A stretch of 64,000 nucleotides of DNA from Volvox africanus (lineage: Eukaryota > Chlorophyta > Chlorophyceae > Chlamydomonadales > Volvocaceae), in assembly GCA_030268105.1 (NCBI GenBank), contig BSDZ01000101.1, positions 2,108,001-2,172,000 on the forward strand. Direction: 5' to 3'. Under the pieces are notes generated by a model. That model made no database searches. It had not been told where the DNA came from and saw nothing but the letters and a program-made list of their open reading frames with translations. Within the stretch, counting starts at the first letter, position 1. Each line of letters starts with the position of its first letter. Below are positions 1 through 11,342 of this stretch, in pieces. Position numbers and translations under genes: made by a program.

Positions 1-1554
1 ACCAGTAGTATACCAGTATGGATGTATGTTGCGCCTCTTGTATGCGTAAATAGCCTTCACACGTTACTACGGACTTACAGTGGAGCCCGGACGGCTCGAG
101 TGCAGCGCCCAGACTGACGCCTTCCGCACATCTGTACCGTGGCATACTACATTAAGAGTCCACCGGACGCGCGAAGGTTAATGTATTTGATTAAACAAAT
201 TACCTTGTTACGACCATGAAGCGCGTAAGGGAAGGGTGGTTAGTAGTGTGTAGCCCATCCTGCGCTGCAAACGCCGCAAGCCTTGACCAGAATTCCGAAC
301 CCACATAAGGAACCAAACCAATTATTGATGTTAAGGTAAGATATTAGTCGTTACAGTAAATGATTCTCCAACAAGGATGCAAGCGAAATCACCAGCGGTT
401 ACATTTTGGCCAACGGTTGCCCACTACGCAAGCGCCACGTACAAGGCGCTACCTCAGTCGTTCGGGCTGCACTGCAAGTCCTGCATGCCGTACTGGATGG
501 CCCTTCCGTTATGTCACGGGTAGATACCATGATACAAGGCCGAACGGCGACATAATACAAACACATAACACCGGTTGATGATTATTTCATCATTAGTCAT
601 AAAACGGTTATCGTTTTGTTTGTGGCGGTTTCGGACCTGGGATCTTTTTGCTTTTATCTAAGACTTACGACTGACCCATGGGTCGGATCGTCGTGTGGCG
701 CCGCAAAGCTGCTCAATGACGCAGGGTTGCTACACAGGGCCCCTTATGTATTTTCTGTCCCTGTTCTTTAGTTCAAGAAAACTTTTTATGTACTTCTCCC
801 TGACGGGCACGCCCCTCCCAATCGATGGATGACTCACGAAAGAGGCCCGAGACAGAGCCGTACCGTCATTTCACCTTGCCCCCTTGTAGCTTATATTTCT
901 TTTGCTACACTTTATTTCCTATTTGCATATAGGGGCCGTCGGCGCAGCGGCTGCAGCTGGCAGCACGCACGCACGCACGCACACACAGACGCAACCTTTC
1001 TTATCGATTGCTGCGGCTTCTTCCTTGTGTGCGTCTGTGTGTATAAAGTCTGTAAAATGTTAACTCTAAGGCCAAAGAGGAGGACCTTGGCCAATGTTTT
1101 GGAGGAGGAACTGCAGAAACTCGTCCTTACCGTGGTAGTCCATGAGCTTGCGGTAGGTTCATTCAGTTCGGCATGACGGACTGCACGAATGCAAACAGGA
1201 ATGGTAGCATGATGACGAACTAATAGTTTGGGTTGTAATTATGCCCGTGTTTGCGCTTTGTCGTGGTGGATGATTGTTTGTTCCCTGGTTGGGGCCGCAA
1301 GCAAGGCAGCGATCACCCGCCGCACAACGCATAACATGCATATAAACATATAATATATGTACATCATCATGCAGAATGGTAAGGCCCTGCTGGTGCCTCG
1401 TTAACTAAGAGTTTAATTATAAGTAATAAATATAATCCTTTTCATTTCTAATCTTTGCAATATTTTTTGGGGAGTCGCGTATTCAAAATTATTATAACCA
1501 TAATACTCAGGAAATATGGTTTTAAATGTAATATCACATCATATGCCTATGCAG
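1..1554. other. Mostly unassigned sequence
   Basis: No convincing gene is visible in most of this stretch. A short (GCAC)n/(AC)n run lies near 964-985. The plus-strand frame around 1075-1130 (reading KRRTLANVLEEELQKLVLT) has coding-like composition and could be an exon of the same unknown gene as the 1555-1692 exon, but I could not fix its splice sites. I saw no RNA gene or mobile element here. Confidence 0.4.
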
Positions 1555-1692
1555 GCGACGGGAGACCAACAGATTATTGTACGTATACTCCCTGCATGCA
1601 CGCCCAGCATCTTGCGGTTGCCGGGGGCACGCACCAAGTACGAGGAAGTGCAGGAGCTGCTATCCAGGGATTTCCAAAATAGCTCGAAGCAG
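1555..1692 (+). CDS. Candidate internal exon, unknown protein
   Basis: An internal exon is suggested by an acceptor (tatgcag) and a donor (CAG|gtatat) enclosing 46 codons with no stop. The residues include QQIIVRILPA and TKYEEVQELLSRDF, a composition typical of real protein and unlike the low-complexity shadow frames around it. It starts and ends in phase 0. It may belong with the exons at 4683-4873 and 7674-8963 on the same strand, but at least one connecting exon would be missing, because the next exon needs one base from the previous one. I do not recognise the family. Confidence 0.45.
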
Positions 1693-2043
1693 GTATATAA
1701 ATGATTGACGATGCGCTGATGATGATAATGCCATCCACCTGTGTGAGTGTGTGCGTCTCTCTCTATATATATGTACATACATATATATATACACACATAT
1801 ATGTGTGTATAAAATATATAGAAAGAGAGAGAGAGATGTGTGCACGCGTCATACTTATGGTTGTAAAGTGGCTTTATGTACGTCAATTGCATGTACGACA
1901 ACTTCTGGTGATGTCATCTTAATTGACCGTTACTACTACTGCTGCATTGAATTCCTTGATTGCGGACTTTGCTTGGGTGCAGATCAGGGACATGGTATTC
2001 CGAGGCTATCATTCAATCGAAGGGAGGGTAGCCGGCAATACTA

Positions 2044-2163
2044 CCGTGTAAGTGAAGTATAATATCCGCCCACCTAACAGCAGTAAGGCCCGATTGGATG
2101 ATGTCCACCAGATTCCTGCTGGTCATTCCGGATAGTAGCCGTAGATACCCCCAGGATACTACA
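2044..2163 (+). mobile_element. Family C MITE copy, degenerate 5' end
   Basis: This copy ends in GGATACTACA (2154-2163), the right terminus shared with the copies at 10590-10702, 16733-16824 and 34179-34331. It carries the internal words ATCCGCC, GGCCCGATTGG and CCGTAGATACCCCCAGG. The left terminus is decayed, so the start is approximate. Confidence 0.55.
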
Positions 2164-2653
2164 TTAAGTTGTACGACTAGTGTATGTAACAGACTATGTC
2201 AATACTTAATAATATTCCTACAGACTGTTAGGCTGTTACAGTGTATTATAAGCGTAACAGGACGGCGTTTATTCCTCCGCCAGGCACCACTATATATGCC
2301 TCCGCCTCCGCCTCCGCCAGGCACAGCTATGTACTAGCTGCCAGATGGCCCTTGTATGTATTCATGTACTTATATAACCGCAGGCTGACTGGCTGCCTGG
2401 CTGCTGGTGTGTGGTTCAAGGGCACATTGGCCAGTGCTACGGCCATGCGCCTTAACCTTCCGCCCACCACCTCTACATCTCACAGCTTTCCTGGTCATGT
2501 GCAGGTCCGTGCATGCGTGCACGATACCGTACATGTGTGATACCATGGCCTTGCGTGCATTTCAATGATCCACCTAGCTACCTCCAGCCCAGCAGATAGC
2601 CAGGCAGGCATATGTGTGCTATTACATTTACATGTGTCGTGTGTGTTTACATA

Positions 2654-3016
2654 TGGAGTTGTTATCTCACGGGTCAGGCAGTATATGACAAATATAATAT
2701 ACTGCCAAGAGTGAGACAGGATACGTCGCTCTGCTGCTGGACGAGCGAGAGACACAGCTTGCTCGTCGCTTGCTCGTCCAGCTGCAGGGGGCTGTACCCT
2801 GTCAAATGATTTGCAGGATATTTCGAGTAGACACCTGAAACATAAGATAGCGGGTTTATTCCAATGGCAGGCGCCGAGGTACCAGTGCAGTATTGCCGCA
2901 CAGTGCAAATATATTTAAGTGCATCACTCTCACTCATTGCACATCTCTCAAATATAATGATATGCGATATATTTGCATCAAATATTAGGGTTCTGAAGCT
3001 CCGCAAGTGGAGTACA
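2654..3016 (+). repeat. Family B dispersed repeat, longest copy
   Basis: This is the most complete copy of a roughly 300-360 bp interspersed element. It begins GGAGTTGTTATCTCAC and contains GGTCAGGCAGTATATGACA, a short palindrome-rich centre, TTTGCAGGATATTTCGAGTAG, and a right end with GCATCAAATATTAGGGT. Its right end runs straight into (CA)n then (TA)n at about 3023-3060. Other copies are at 5001-5230, 6661-6763 (right half only) and 30077-30357 (reverse strand). No protein-coding capacity is evident, so it is a non-autonomous element of unknown class. Confidence 0.75.

Positions 3017-3022
<6 letters not shown>

Positions 3023-3060
<38 letters not shown>
3023..3060. repeat. (CA)n(TA)n microsatellite
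   Basis: A CA dinucleotide run passes directly into a TA run, immediately next to the right end of the family B repeat. Confidence 0.9.
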
Positions 3061-3435
3061 CATGTGTGTGTGGTACACATACTGTCAGCAACTCACTACT
3101 ATATATCAACACAAGAAATATCTTGCAGAAGTCTGCCTGCTTTGCCTACATGCAGTATTTGATTTGCAATATGTACACACACACATCCGCAGATTGTTTA
3201 CCATTTGTAGTTTTACATGTTCATATGTTTATGTACACATATTCGTTTATATATATTCATATGTACATACTTCACCATCAGAGGTCCATTAGAATTAAAA
3301 GCTGGCTGCTGGGCGGAATACCTGCTGGGATTCCTCCTGCCTGCTGATCTCTTTTGCTCGCTTTGGTGATATTAATGTAATATATGTAGCTTTGTGTTCA
3401 AGAACTAATGTTTTCAGTATTTATTCCTTTCGTTA

Positions 3436-3477
3436 TTCCTCTCTCTCTTTATCTCTCTCTCTCTAGAGAGAGAGAGG
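3436..3477. repeat. (CT)n/(AG)n palindromic tract
   Basis: A CT-rich run switches at TCTAGA to an AG run. The arms are complementary and would form a hairpin. Confidence 0.8.
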
Positions 3478-3937
3478 TAGGGACGCCTTCATCATTCATC
3501 CACCCCAGTTATACATAAACATATAGACCAGACGTATGAATGGCTAGCTGCCATACATATGGAACATACAGCACAATACTATACTGCTAGTGTGTGGTGC
3601 TTGCTGCTTGCCATGCATGCCGCCAATTCAACGACTTAACTAAAACTCCCTCTCGGGCTCTCGCTCGCTTGCTCACACACAGATATTATTTCATGCAACC
3701 AAGCCAAACCATAAAATCAGGGGCCTGGGGCGGCTCCTCACCAGGTGTATCATATTGGCGACGCAAGCCTCAGGGTACAAGGTACGTGCGTGTATGTGTA
3801 CGTACATCGCATATGTGAAGTACATATGTACGACATAATGAAGTAAACAAGGCTGATAATCGATGCGAGGTGTATATATAATCATCCGATCTACCTCTGT
3901 GGCCATCTCTATATTTATTTTAGGTTTTTAGGTTTTT

Positions 3938-4026
3938 AGGGTGTTTCACTGTGGTTCACTTGCCCTGAAGGGACAAGTGCATCGGGGGGCCTGAGCGGGC
4001 CGAACCACAACGCAGGGGGGGAACAC
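3938..4026 (+). repeat. Family A dispersed repeat
   Basis: A copy of an 80-110 bp repeat whose ideal left end is AGGGTGTTACACTGTGGGCG. This copy has the conserved internal block GGGCCGAACCACAACGC and ends in a G run plus GAACAC. It is preceded by short TTTTAGG repeats. At least eight further copies or fragments lie in the window. Confidence 0.75.
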
Positions 4027-4221
4027 TCTATAGATAGATATGGTGTAGGGTAGGTGGGAAATATACACTAGATAGTAGAATAAGAATAGTTACTTGCTCA
4101 TTATCTATTTTTATTCGCTTGAGCAGCTGCGGCAGATAGACCAGCCAGCAGGAAGGAGGAAAGGATCGATAGAGGGCCCTGTTCGTTCCCGGCGCACGCT
4201 GAAAGAGGCAAGGCAGCGGCT

Positions 4222-4328
4222 CCCTGCCCTGCCCTGCCCTGCCCTGCCCTGCCCTGCCCTGCCCTGCCCTGCCCTGCCCTGCCCTGCCCTGCCCTGCCCT
4301 GCCCTGCCCTGCCCTGTCCTGCCCTGCT
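4222..4328. repeat. (CCCTG)n pentanucleotide array
   Basis: About 20 near-perfect CCCTG units. Because the unit length is not a multiple of three, every frame stays open (ALPCP one way, GRAGQ the other), which makes artefactual open frames. I do not regard these as genes. Confidence 0.95.
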
Positions 4329-4682
4329 GCTGACCGCTGGGCGGGTTTAGGTCTCTTTGAAACCGGCTCCTCGGCCTGTCACCTGCTGGCGTGCATCCAA
4401 CTGGGGAAATCCTCGTCATCATCATCATTATTATTATCATGATTATAAACATCATGGTTGTTATCATAAATCATTTTTGTCCCAGCTGCTTCCTGCGTAT
4501 CGTACCTTAGGTATGTACGCAGGCAGGGTGTGTCCTACACGCGTGTGCATGTGCTGGATGTTATTACGCACGTACATACACCTGCTGCCTCCTCCTGCTG
4601 CCTCCTTTAGCCCGCCATCCGCCTATTCATCCCACATGTGTACGGTGTACGCACGCGTGCATGCAGTTCACAACGGTTTCAG

Positions 4683-4873
4683 TTGTGGACAAGGGGGTGA
4701 TGGGGTACTGGCACGGCAAGCTGGGCTTCCAACCCAAGCTGCATGAAAGCGAGGAAACAGCACTGCTTGGTCCCGCAATCCGGACCGAGGGGCAGAGGTA
4801 CCTCAAAGCACAAGTTCTCATCTTCTCTCTTCGTGCCCTGGATCTGATGGACACCAAGCTGGCCGAGGGCATC
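4683..4873 (+). CDS. Candidate internal exon, unknown protein
   Basis: A strong internal exon with acceptor ggtttcag and a consensus donor ATC|gtaagt, enclosing 63 full codons. Residues include GYWHGKLGFQPKLHESEE, GPAIRTEGQRYLKAQV and SLRALDLMDTKLAEGI, all ordinary globular-protein composition. It needs one base from the preceding exon and ends in phase 0. Phase 0 matches the start of the exon at 7674, so the two could be joined across an intron of about 2.8 kb that contains repeats. I do not recognise the family. Confidence 0.55.
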
Positions 4874-5000
4874 GTAAGTTATTTGTACGCGTATAAAGCC
4901 CCGATAATGCTGTACGATACTTTAGAGATGCACACCACCCTGCTTGTGAAACTGCAGGATATATACACACAGCGTAACACCTATTTATACACACATATAT

Positions 5001-5230
5001 AGAGTAGTTATCTCACGGTCAGGCAGTATATGAGAATTATATTGCCGAGATTGAGACAGGGTACTCCTGTTTTTCGGGCCTTCGGCCCTCACTCACTCGT
5101 TCGCTCGTCCAGCAGCAGAGAGCCGTATCCTGTCGAACGATTTGCAGGATATTTCGAGTAGACGACTGACCATGAGATAGCGGGTTTGTTCCAATGGCAG
5201 GCGCCGAAGTACCAGTGCAAATATATTACA
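5001..5230 (+). repeat. Family B dispersed repeat, second copy
   Basis: Shares with the 2654 copy the left end AGTAGTTATCTCAC, the words GGTCAGGCAGTATATGA, TTTGCAGGATATTTCGAGTAG and GCGGGTTTGTTCCAATGGCA. It lacks the right-hand block. Its left edge abuts a run of ACACATATATA. Confidence 0.75.
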
Positions 5231-5239
5231 AGTAATATA

Positions 5240-6761
5240 AGGGCCTGCGGCAATCCCGATTTGGCATGTCTGTATATGTATGTCATTGAGGAAGGAAAGT
5301 ACTTCACCGTAGGAAAACCTGAAATTTCGAGTCGTATTTCATGAGAAGTAGGTGAACTGATATTGATGAACATGGGTTACAGATTTGTATGTTCAGGAAT
5401 CGGGCTCTGTTGTATCTCTCCTTCGTTGCTCATACAAGAAGTGTCTGCGCGTCTGGGCGTTAGACACTAGTGCCGGAGACACTAGAACAGCAAGCACTCA
5501 GATGCGATGATATAGGCAGCGGAAGACTTAAGAAAGTATCAAGGAAAGATTCAACTTATAATGATTGCTAGATGAAAGCGATATGTTTGGCCGGCAGAAC
5601 CAATGACAGGCGATCATCACACGGCTGACAGTGAAGCTCGGGCCGAAAACGTCTCAATAGAGCAGCTCTTAATAGCAATAGTTCGGATGAGCCTTCGGAT
5701 GCTCTGCCGGATAATGTTCATACTCTATGTGGCCGTCCTTGGTACGCGGTACAACTCACACCAGATCGCCGATCCTAAGTGTGATCAACCCTAACGTGTA
5801 TCAACGATATCCGTGTATGAATAATTAAGCCGTCATGGCATTCACATGATGCAAGGGACCGAATATGACCCGAACACCAGCCAGACCCTAGGTCCCCGGA
5901 TAAACCCAAAGTGCGTGCCCCTTACCAGCATGCTTTGTGTGAATGGCAAGTTTGCCCTTGCACCTTCCCGGACATCTTGCATTGCATTTTTCAAACACAG
6001 ATCTCCCAATCGATGAGGTCTGAGCGCACAGGACACTGCACACGGACTTAATTGATGCATGGCAGATACCAGGTTGTCCATGATTCCTCCGTTACTAGCT
6101 GCTAGCACACGGGCGCTGGCAAGAGATCCTGACCAGGTAGGAGGACCCTAGCTAACCAACCAGGATACCTGCAGCCACGTTTGATTGATAGCCTGTGCCA
6201 CACTGTCATTTAAAATGCAAAATTGAGGCACATTAGACCGTTACATCCTGTTGCACAATCAGCAGCTTGTGAAACATGAATCGTTTATAATTCTATGGGC
6301 ATGTTTCCCGAATCATATCTTCTGCAATGTATTCTTTCGACCATCAGGCATTTTGGTTAGCTACTGCAGAAACATGTGCCCAACTCAGCTGCAGGTCTGG
6401 GATTATGCATCTGGTGGGCATTTTCATAACATTCGTGTATTTTCGATGTTTTCATTTCTTTCGGCACTCAGTCATGGCGTGGGGTCCAGTGGAACTGCGA
6501 CTACCATGTACAGCCTTTTTTCCGGAAGTACCCATGGTATGGTAGCGTGAGCATGGTATGGTGCCCACGCCACGGTCACCACACTACGGTCACCACGGTA
6601 TGGTCACCATGCCCATTTCTGGGCTCTTCTCTTTGGTCCTAGAACGGACCAAATCAAGGTTAAGTGCATCTCATCACTCACACTCGTTACACGTCTCACA
6701 CAGTTTGATATGGGATAAATATGCATCAAATATTAGGGTACTGAGGCGCCGCCAGAGGAAT

Positions 6762-6799
<38 letters not shown>

Positions 6800-7673
6800 C
6801 CAAATGAAAGTAAGGTTTATCGCTATTATTTTTTGTAAAGGATAAATGATTATGGTAGCTTTCATTCCGCCACATTTCCCCTGAGAAGCAATCTCATCCG
6901 GTTAGTAATAAACGGTAAAGATAAATAATAGGTACAGGGGAGAATCATCATCGGGCAAATGGTGTTTTGAGGGAACTTGCACCCCGTGCTACTCCACTCT
7001 GTGTTACAGTGATGCGAACTGCTAAATCTGACTAAAGGCATCAGAGTCGAACCCTGATTACCGTACACAGGTTGATGCAAACACGATAGGATGAGCATGA
7101 ATCCCGTCTGCCCTATGGTGGATGCCCGGGTTGGTGCTGTGTCAGGGTTATAACCCGCCGCCAAAAATAAGATAACGTTGGGCGGTAGTGCCATGAAAAC
7201 AAAAGATCCCCATCCGTCGGGTGCAAGGCACAAGCTGCCCTACGGGGTGCTTACCTCCGCAGCCCGGTACCCTCCTGTATGCCCCGGACATATACCATAC
7301 TGCCAGTTGCAGATTGTTATGGGGAGCCGAGAACAAACAATAGATAATAACATAAAATCATAGTAATTAATAACAAATAACAGTAGTAAATAATAAATAA
7401 TAATATGCAAATGAACCAGCAGAATGTAAATGGAGAACCGATAACAAACCGAGAATAACAACAAAAAAGTGTGCAGAATATTAGAAGTAACGAATGAATA
7501 AATAAAGAATCAAGTGAATGAATGAATATTACACTGTTGAATAAATATAATGCTGTTTTGAGTCAATCCAGTCCCTTTGAACTAGTTGCGTGCGCTCTAT
7601 GTAATAAGCGCCGTACCACTGCTACAAATTAGCTCATGCTATTTGCTGTCGCTCGGTGACTACTGTTGCGCAG
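5240..7673. other. Gene-poor stretch with repeat remnants
   Basis: No supported exon was found, although open frames occur (for example 6251-6550). It holds a family B right half at 6661-6763, a (TA)n tract at about 6763-6795 directly next to it, an AT-rich stretch of short TAATAA and GAATGAATA-like runs at 7350-7560, and otherwise unassigned DNA. It may be intronic to the plus-strand unknown gene. Confidence 0.4.
6661..6763 (+). repeat. Family B repeat, right half
   Basis: Matches the right end of the full copy (AAGTGCATCTCA, ATATGCATCAAATATTAGGG, GGCGCCGCCAGAGGAATAGG). It again ends exactly at a (TA)n microsatellite. Confidence 0.7.
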
Positions 7674-8963
7674 GTCAGGGATGCGTTGGCAAAACTCCGC
7701 CTAGACGTTGCACTTGATGAGCCTCAATTTGCCTATCGTGTATGTGATCTGATAGCTGATGCTCATCATGGAGCTGTGGCAATACCCCTCCTGCTGCTGC
7801 CAGCAGAGGAGGGACGCACATCCATGGCAGCGTCCAAACTGTCGGAGGACATGGAGGAAGCGGGGCTTGCAATGGATGCAGCTGAAGCAGAGGAGGAGGG
7901 ACGCACGTTCATGGCGACATCCAAACTGTCGGAGGACATGGAGGAAGCGGGGCGTGTAATGGATGCAGCTGAGGCAGAGGAGGAGGGACGCACGTTCATG
8001 GCGACATCCAAACTGTCGGAGGACATGGAGGAAGCGGGGCGTGTAATGGATGCAGCTGAGGCAGAGGAGGAGGGACGCACGTTCATGGCGACATCCAAAC
8101 TGTCGGAGGACATGGAGGAAGCGGGGCGTGTAATGGATGCAGTTGAAGCAGAGGAGGAGGGACGCACGTTCATGGCGACATCCAAACTGTCGGAGGACAT
8201 GGAGGAAGCGGGGCGTGTAATGGATGCAGTTGAAGCAGAGGAGGAGGGACGCACGTCCATGGCGACATCCAAACTGTCGGAGGACATGGAGGAAGCGGGG
8301 CGTGTAATGGATGCAGCTGAAGCAGAGGAGGAGGGACGCACGTTCATGGCGACATCCAAACTGTCGGAGGACATGGAGGTAACCAAAGCTGCGGCTGAAG
8401 CCATGGCTGGATCAGCCATTTCACCTCTGTCTTATCCATCTCACAGCACTGCTGCTACAGCTGAAGCGGCAGTGCCAGGATCTGTGCAAGCTGCTGCATG
8501 GACAGCTTGGTTAATGCCCAGGATGATGGGCACAGGCCCACAGGAGAACATACAATGTGGTCACTATCACGCGCGAGACCAGTGTGGGCCACCACCGCAA
8601 CGGCAACAACGCCAGCCACCACGGCCGCTGCAACAACGGCAACAACGCCAGCCACCACGGCCGCTGCAACAACGGCAACAACGCCAGCCACCACGGCTGC
8701 TGCAACAACGGCAACAACGCCAGCCACCACAACCACCACCGCAACGGCAACAACGCCAGCCACCACGGCCGCTGCAACAACAGCCTTGCTGGCAGTTACC
8801 ACAGCCGGCGCCACAACAGCCTTACTGGCAGTTACCACCCCCACCATCCCCACAGCAGTGGCAATGGCAGATACCGTCAATGCCGTACCATGTATTGCAG
8901 CAGCAGGCGCATATGCGGCAGTGGAGTATTAGTAGCGACAGTGACAGCAGCGACAGCGACTGA
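7674..8963 (+). CDS. 3' exon of repeat-rich unknown protein
   Basis: A long open exon from acceptor gttgcgcag to TGA at 8961-8963. It begins with a normal-looking stretch (RDALAKLRLDVALDEPQFAY). It then carries seven tandem copies of a 29-residue acidic unit (core GRTFMATSKLSEDMEEAGRV, DNA period 87 bp, about 7803-8377, last copy partial). Then comes a Q/R/P-rich array with an 11-residue unit QRQQRQPPRPL (33 bp period, about 8595-8790), a Q/W/P-rich part and an acidic SDSDSSDSD tail. Both DNA periods are multiples of three, and the few differences between units are mostly conservative, which supports translation. The reverse strand and another frame are also open through the repeats, so the frame is likely but unproved. 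A possible donor (GAG|gtaacc) at 8378 could splice out the second array. Confidence 0.5.
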   Translation, partial: VRDALAKLRLDVALDEPQFAYRVCDLIADAHHGAVAIPLLLLPAEEGRTSMAASKLSEDMEEAGLAMDAAEAEEEGRTFMATSKLSEDMEEAGRVMDAAEAEEEGRTFMATSKLSEDMEEAGRVMDAAEAEEEGRTFMATSKLSEDMEEAGRVMDAVEAEEEGRTFMATSKLSEDMEEAGRVMDAVEAEEEGRTSMATSKLSEDMEEAGRVMDAAEAEEEGRTFMATSKLSEDMEVTKAAAEAMAGSAISPLSYPSHSTAATAEAAVPGSVQAAAWTAWLMPRMMGTGPQENIQCGHYHARDQCGPPPQRQQRQPPRPLQQRQQRQPPRPLQQRQQRQPPRLLQQRQQRQPPQPPPQRQQRQPPRPLQQQPCWQLPQPAPQQPYWQLPPPPSPQQWQWQIPSMPYHVLQQQAHMRQWSISSDSDSSDSD

Positions 8964-9834
8964 AGTCACGTTACTTATGGCAAAATAGGGTCAACAGGGT
9001 CTTCATAGATGTTGTATACGTATTGGATGTACGTAACATAATAAATTGCTGCTGTGGCGCTTCATCGTGCGACAAACAGTAGCGGAATGTGACGGAAGCA
9101 GGGCCATCATCCATCTAGTGGCTGACGCTGGCTGGATGAACTTTGCATGCTGCAGTGCTGCGTGCTGAAGTACTGCTACAGATCGACATGGATGCTTGAT
9201 TGCACCATCTGCACACCTGCCTATCCATACATGCAAGTTGTGGATGTTTGGGGGAATTCGGCGTCCCAAAGAACGAGCAAACCATTTGCTTGCTGATGGA
9301 TATGTAGTGCCCGACGCTGTGTAAAAGGCCCATGTACATATATAGATGTGCTGACCGACTTGCATGTATGAGATGTATGTGCCTTGGTCTGCTGCTGTGA
9401 TGTCTGTGTGTGCTGCTGTCACAAGTACATCCATCTACATTCCTCGTGCCCTTTGAGAGGAGTAGTCCCCTGCCAACATTCTTAACTTTTACGCACGCAC
9501 GTACAGCGGCTGTACAATTTCTCTATCATCTTTAATAACGACTTTGCTTATCATCAAGCACGTATGTATGTGACATGCATACGGTGGTACAGGATCCGAA
9601 CTGGCTGGGAGCCGCATGCAGACCCTGGTAAGAAGAATAGTGCTCCATGCGCACGCACTTGCACGCATGCATGCATATAATAGCAATAATTATGTCATAC
9701 ATCGGATAATGGATTTATCGCTCAGGGATGGAGAAGATACGTCGGATTTTGCAGGTAGGTACGTCCTTACATGTGCATCATCCTCGGCGGCGACCGTCAG
9801 AGTGTGTGCATATGTGTTCCCGCCCTGTAGAAGG

Positions 9835-9926
9835 TGTAGTATCTTGGGGTATACATGGGTAGTGTCTGGGATGGACCGTGTCCATTAGGACATCTTCCTA
9901 TTGGGCCTTTGCTTAGTCAGGCATAA
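9835..9926 (-). mobile_element. Family C MITE copy, degraded
   Basis: Reverse-orientation copy beginning TGTAGTATCTTGGGGTATAC and containing the complement of the family words (GACCGTGTCC, GACATCTTCC, TTGGGCCTTTGCTTA). The far terminus is decayed. Confidence 0.6.
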
Positions 9927-10589
9927 CAAAGACCAACAGACGGTTCCTGCTTATGAGCACGAAAGATAAACACCGTTTTTGTGCACGCCTATGATCCGTA
10001 CCGCTGGTATATAAATGTATGTGTATGTGTTGGGTGACAAGATATTTAATAACGCGTGTATGATGGTCCAACATACTGGAGCGTTTTACTCATGACCTAA
10101 AAAACATACACATAGGCTTCGATGGATGTCAGCGTAATATAATCTTTTTGTACCTCTCGTGTGCGTATGCATATACGATCCTTAACTTACAACCTAGCAT
10201 CACCCAACCCTGAGAAGAATAACACACGGACCCTCATGGGGCCCCCCTCACTTATTAAGCGGAGTCCCATGGCGCACCCACATGGGCTCATTCAACGACT
10301 CGGTGAGGTCGGGACGGCGCCATAAGGAATCATCAGGCTGCTGCCTTCCCAATCGGTAGATGGCTAGAGACAAATAAATACAGAAATGCAACGCCGGTTT
10401 ATACCAGTGAAGAGCCACCTTCCTTCCTTCGCTTCCGGCAGGTGAGGGACACATGAAAACCCTACCTAGAACCCTTTCCTGAGGCGTGCGAAGGAAGCGA
10501 ACGGAAGTGAGGCGCGTGAGCAACACGAGGCACTGCACACGAGAGCAGATAATCAATAAAAAGCCGAGGAAGGGGACACCGGGTGTTCC

Positions 10590-10702
10590 TGTTGTATCTC
10601 TGTTGTGTCCGCCTACGCAAATACCCACGCTTAGGCCCAATCGGAAGATGACCATGCACGGTCCATCCTGGACACTACCCGTAGATGCCCAAGGATACTA
10701 CA
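10590..10702 (+). mobile_element. Family C MITE with intact ends and TSD
   Basis: A 113 bp copy with left terminus TGTTGTATCTC and right terminus GGATACTACA, which form an imperfect inverted repeat. It is flanked on both sides by GTTCC, a perfect 5-bp target-site duplication (bases just before 10590 and just after 10702). Interior words are CAATCGGAAGATGACCATGC and CACTACCCGTAGATGCCC. It has no coding capacity, so it is a non-autonomous DNA transposon. Confidence 0.85.
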
Positions 10703-11342
10703 GTTCCCAGCTATTGCTGCGATGGGGACAGTAGTGATGATGCTACCCTTCCCTGGACTTCATCGTGAACTCCGTTATTTATACTCCGTTTCTGGTAATA
10801 ATTTGTTAGTTTGGTTTCCTTGCGTTCACAGTTTCACACACACACAGGATTCCTCACGTGCCACCATCAAGACGTGGCAGTACGTTACTACCGGTTACCG
10901 GTCAACAGTCGCACGCATCTGCACAGGGCAAGTAGGCGCAGGGTATCGGGGTGCTGATGTGATGGGGTATTGTGTCCCGATAATGAATGATAGAAACAGA
11001 TGGTGTTGTTGCCGCTATTGCTGCTGTTTTTGCTTTTGCTTATATCTTACACTCTTCATACGTTTCATCTTTCTAGTTTCCATTGTACCTGAGAGGCCCT
11101 CCGGTATGGGTGGGGAGGAACCATGCCGGGATCAAACCGCCCCCAACGGCCCAATGCAATCCCCACCTCCCATCCTTCCCATCCATTTCATCCATCATCT
11201 GCTTCTCCATCATCCAGACAGGCAGGCAGGCACCCGCACCAAGAGAACGCCTCTTCCCAACTGCTCTGCAATCAATACAGCCAGCCAGCCAGCCACTGAC
11301 CCCATACCTGCTACTGCTACTGCTACTGCTGCTGCTGCTGCG

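Larger units (their letters stand above)
8964..11342. other. Intergenic, with two MITE copies
   Basis: No complete gene seen. Family C MITE copies lie at 9835-9926 and 10590-10702. A short plus-strand frame before a gtaggt donor at about 9755 (IHRIMDLSLRDGEDTSDFA) has coding-like composition, but its acceptor is unclear. A CTA/CTG trinucleotide run (11311-11340) directly follows the nucleoside hydrolase stop codon, on the gene's downstream side. Confidence 0.45.

Noticed and set aside
4094..4467. Open frames with ALPCP or GRAGQ repeats
   Set aside because: They arise from the (CCCTG)n array, which leaves both strands open. There is no coding signal outside the array.
7766..8419. 217-residue minus-strand frame over the 87-bp repeat
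   Set aside because: The plus frame has an acceptor, a non-repetitive N-terminal part and a proper stop. The minus frame is only repeat plus short flanks.
8498..8932. Threonine/alanine-rich frame (TTPATTAAATT type)
   Set aside because: A shadow of the 33-bp array in another frame. I judged the Q/R/P frame better because it continues from the upstream exon, but this is not certain.
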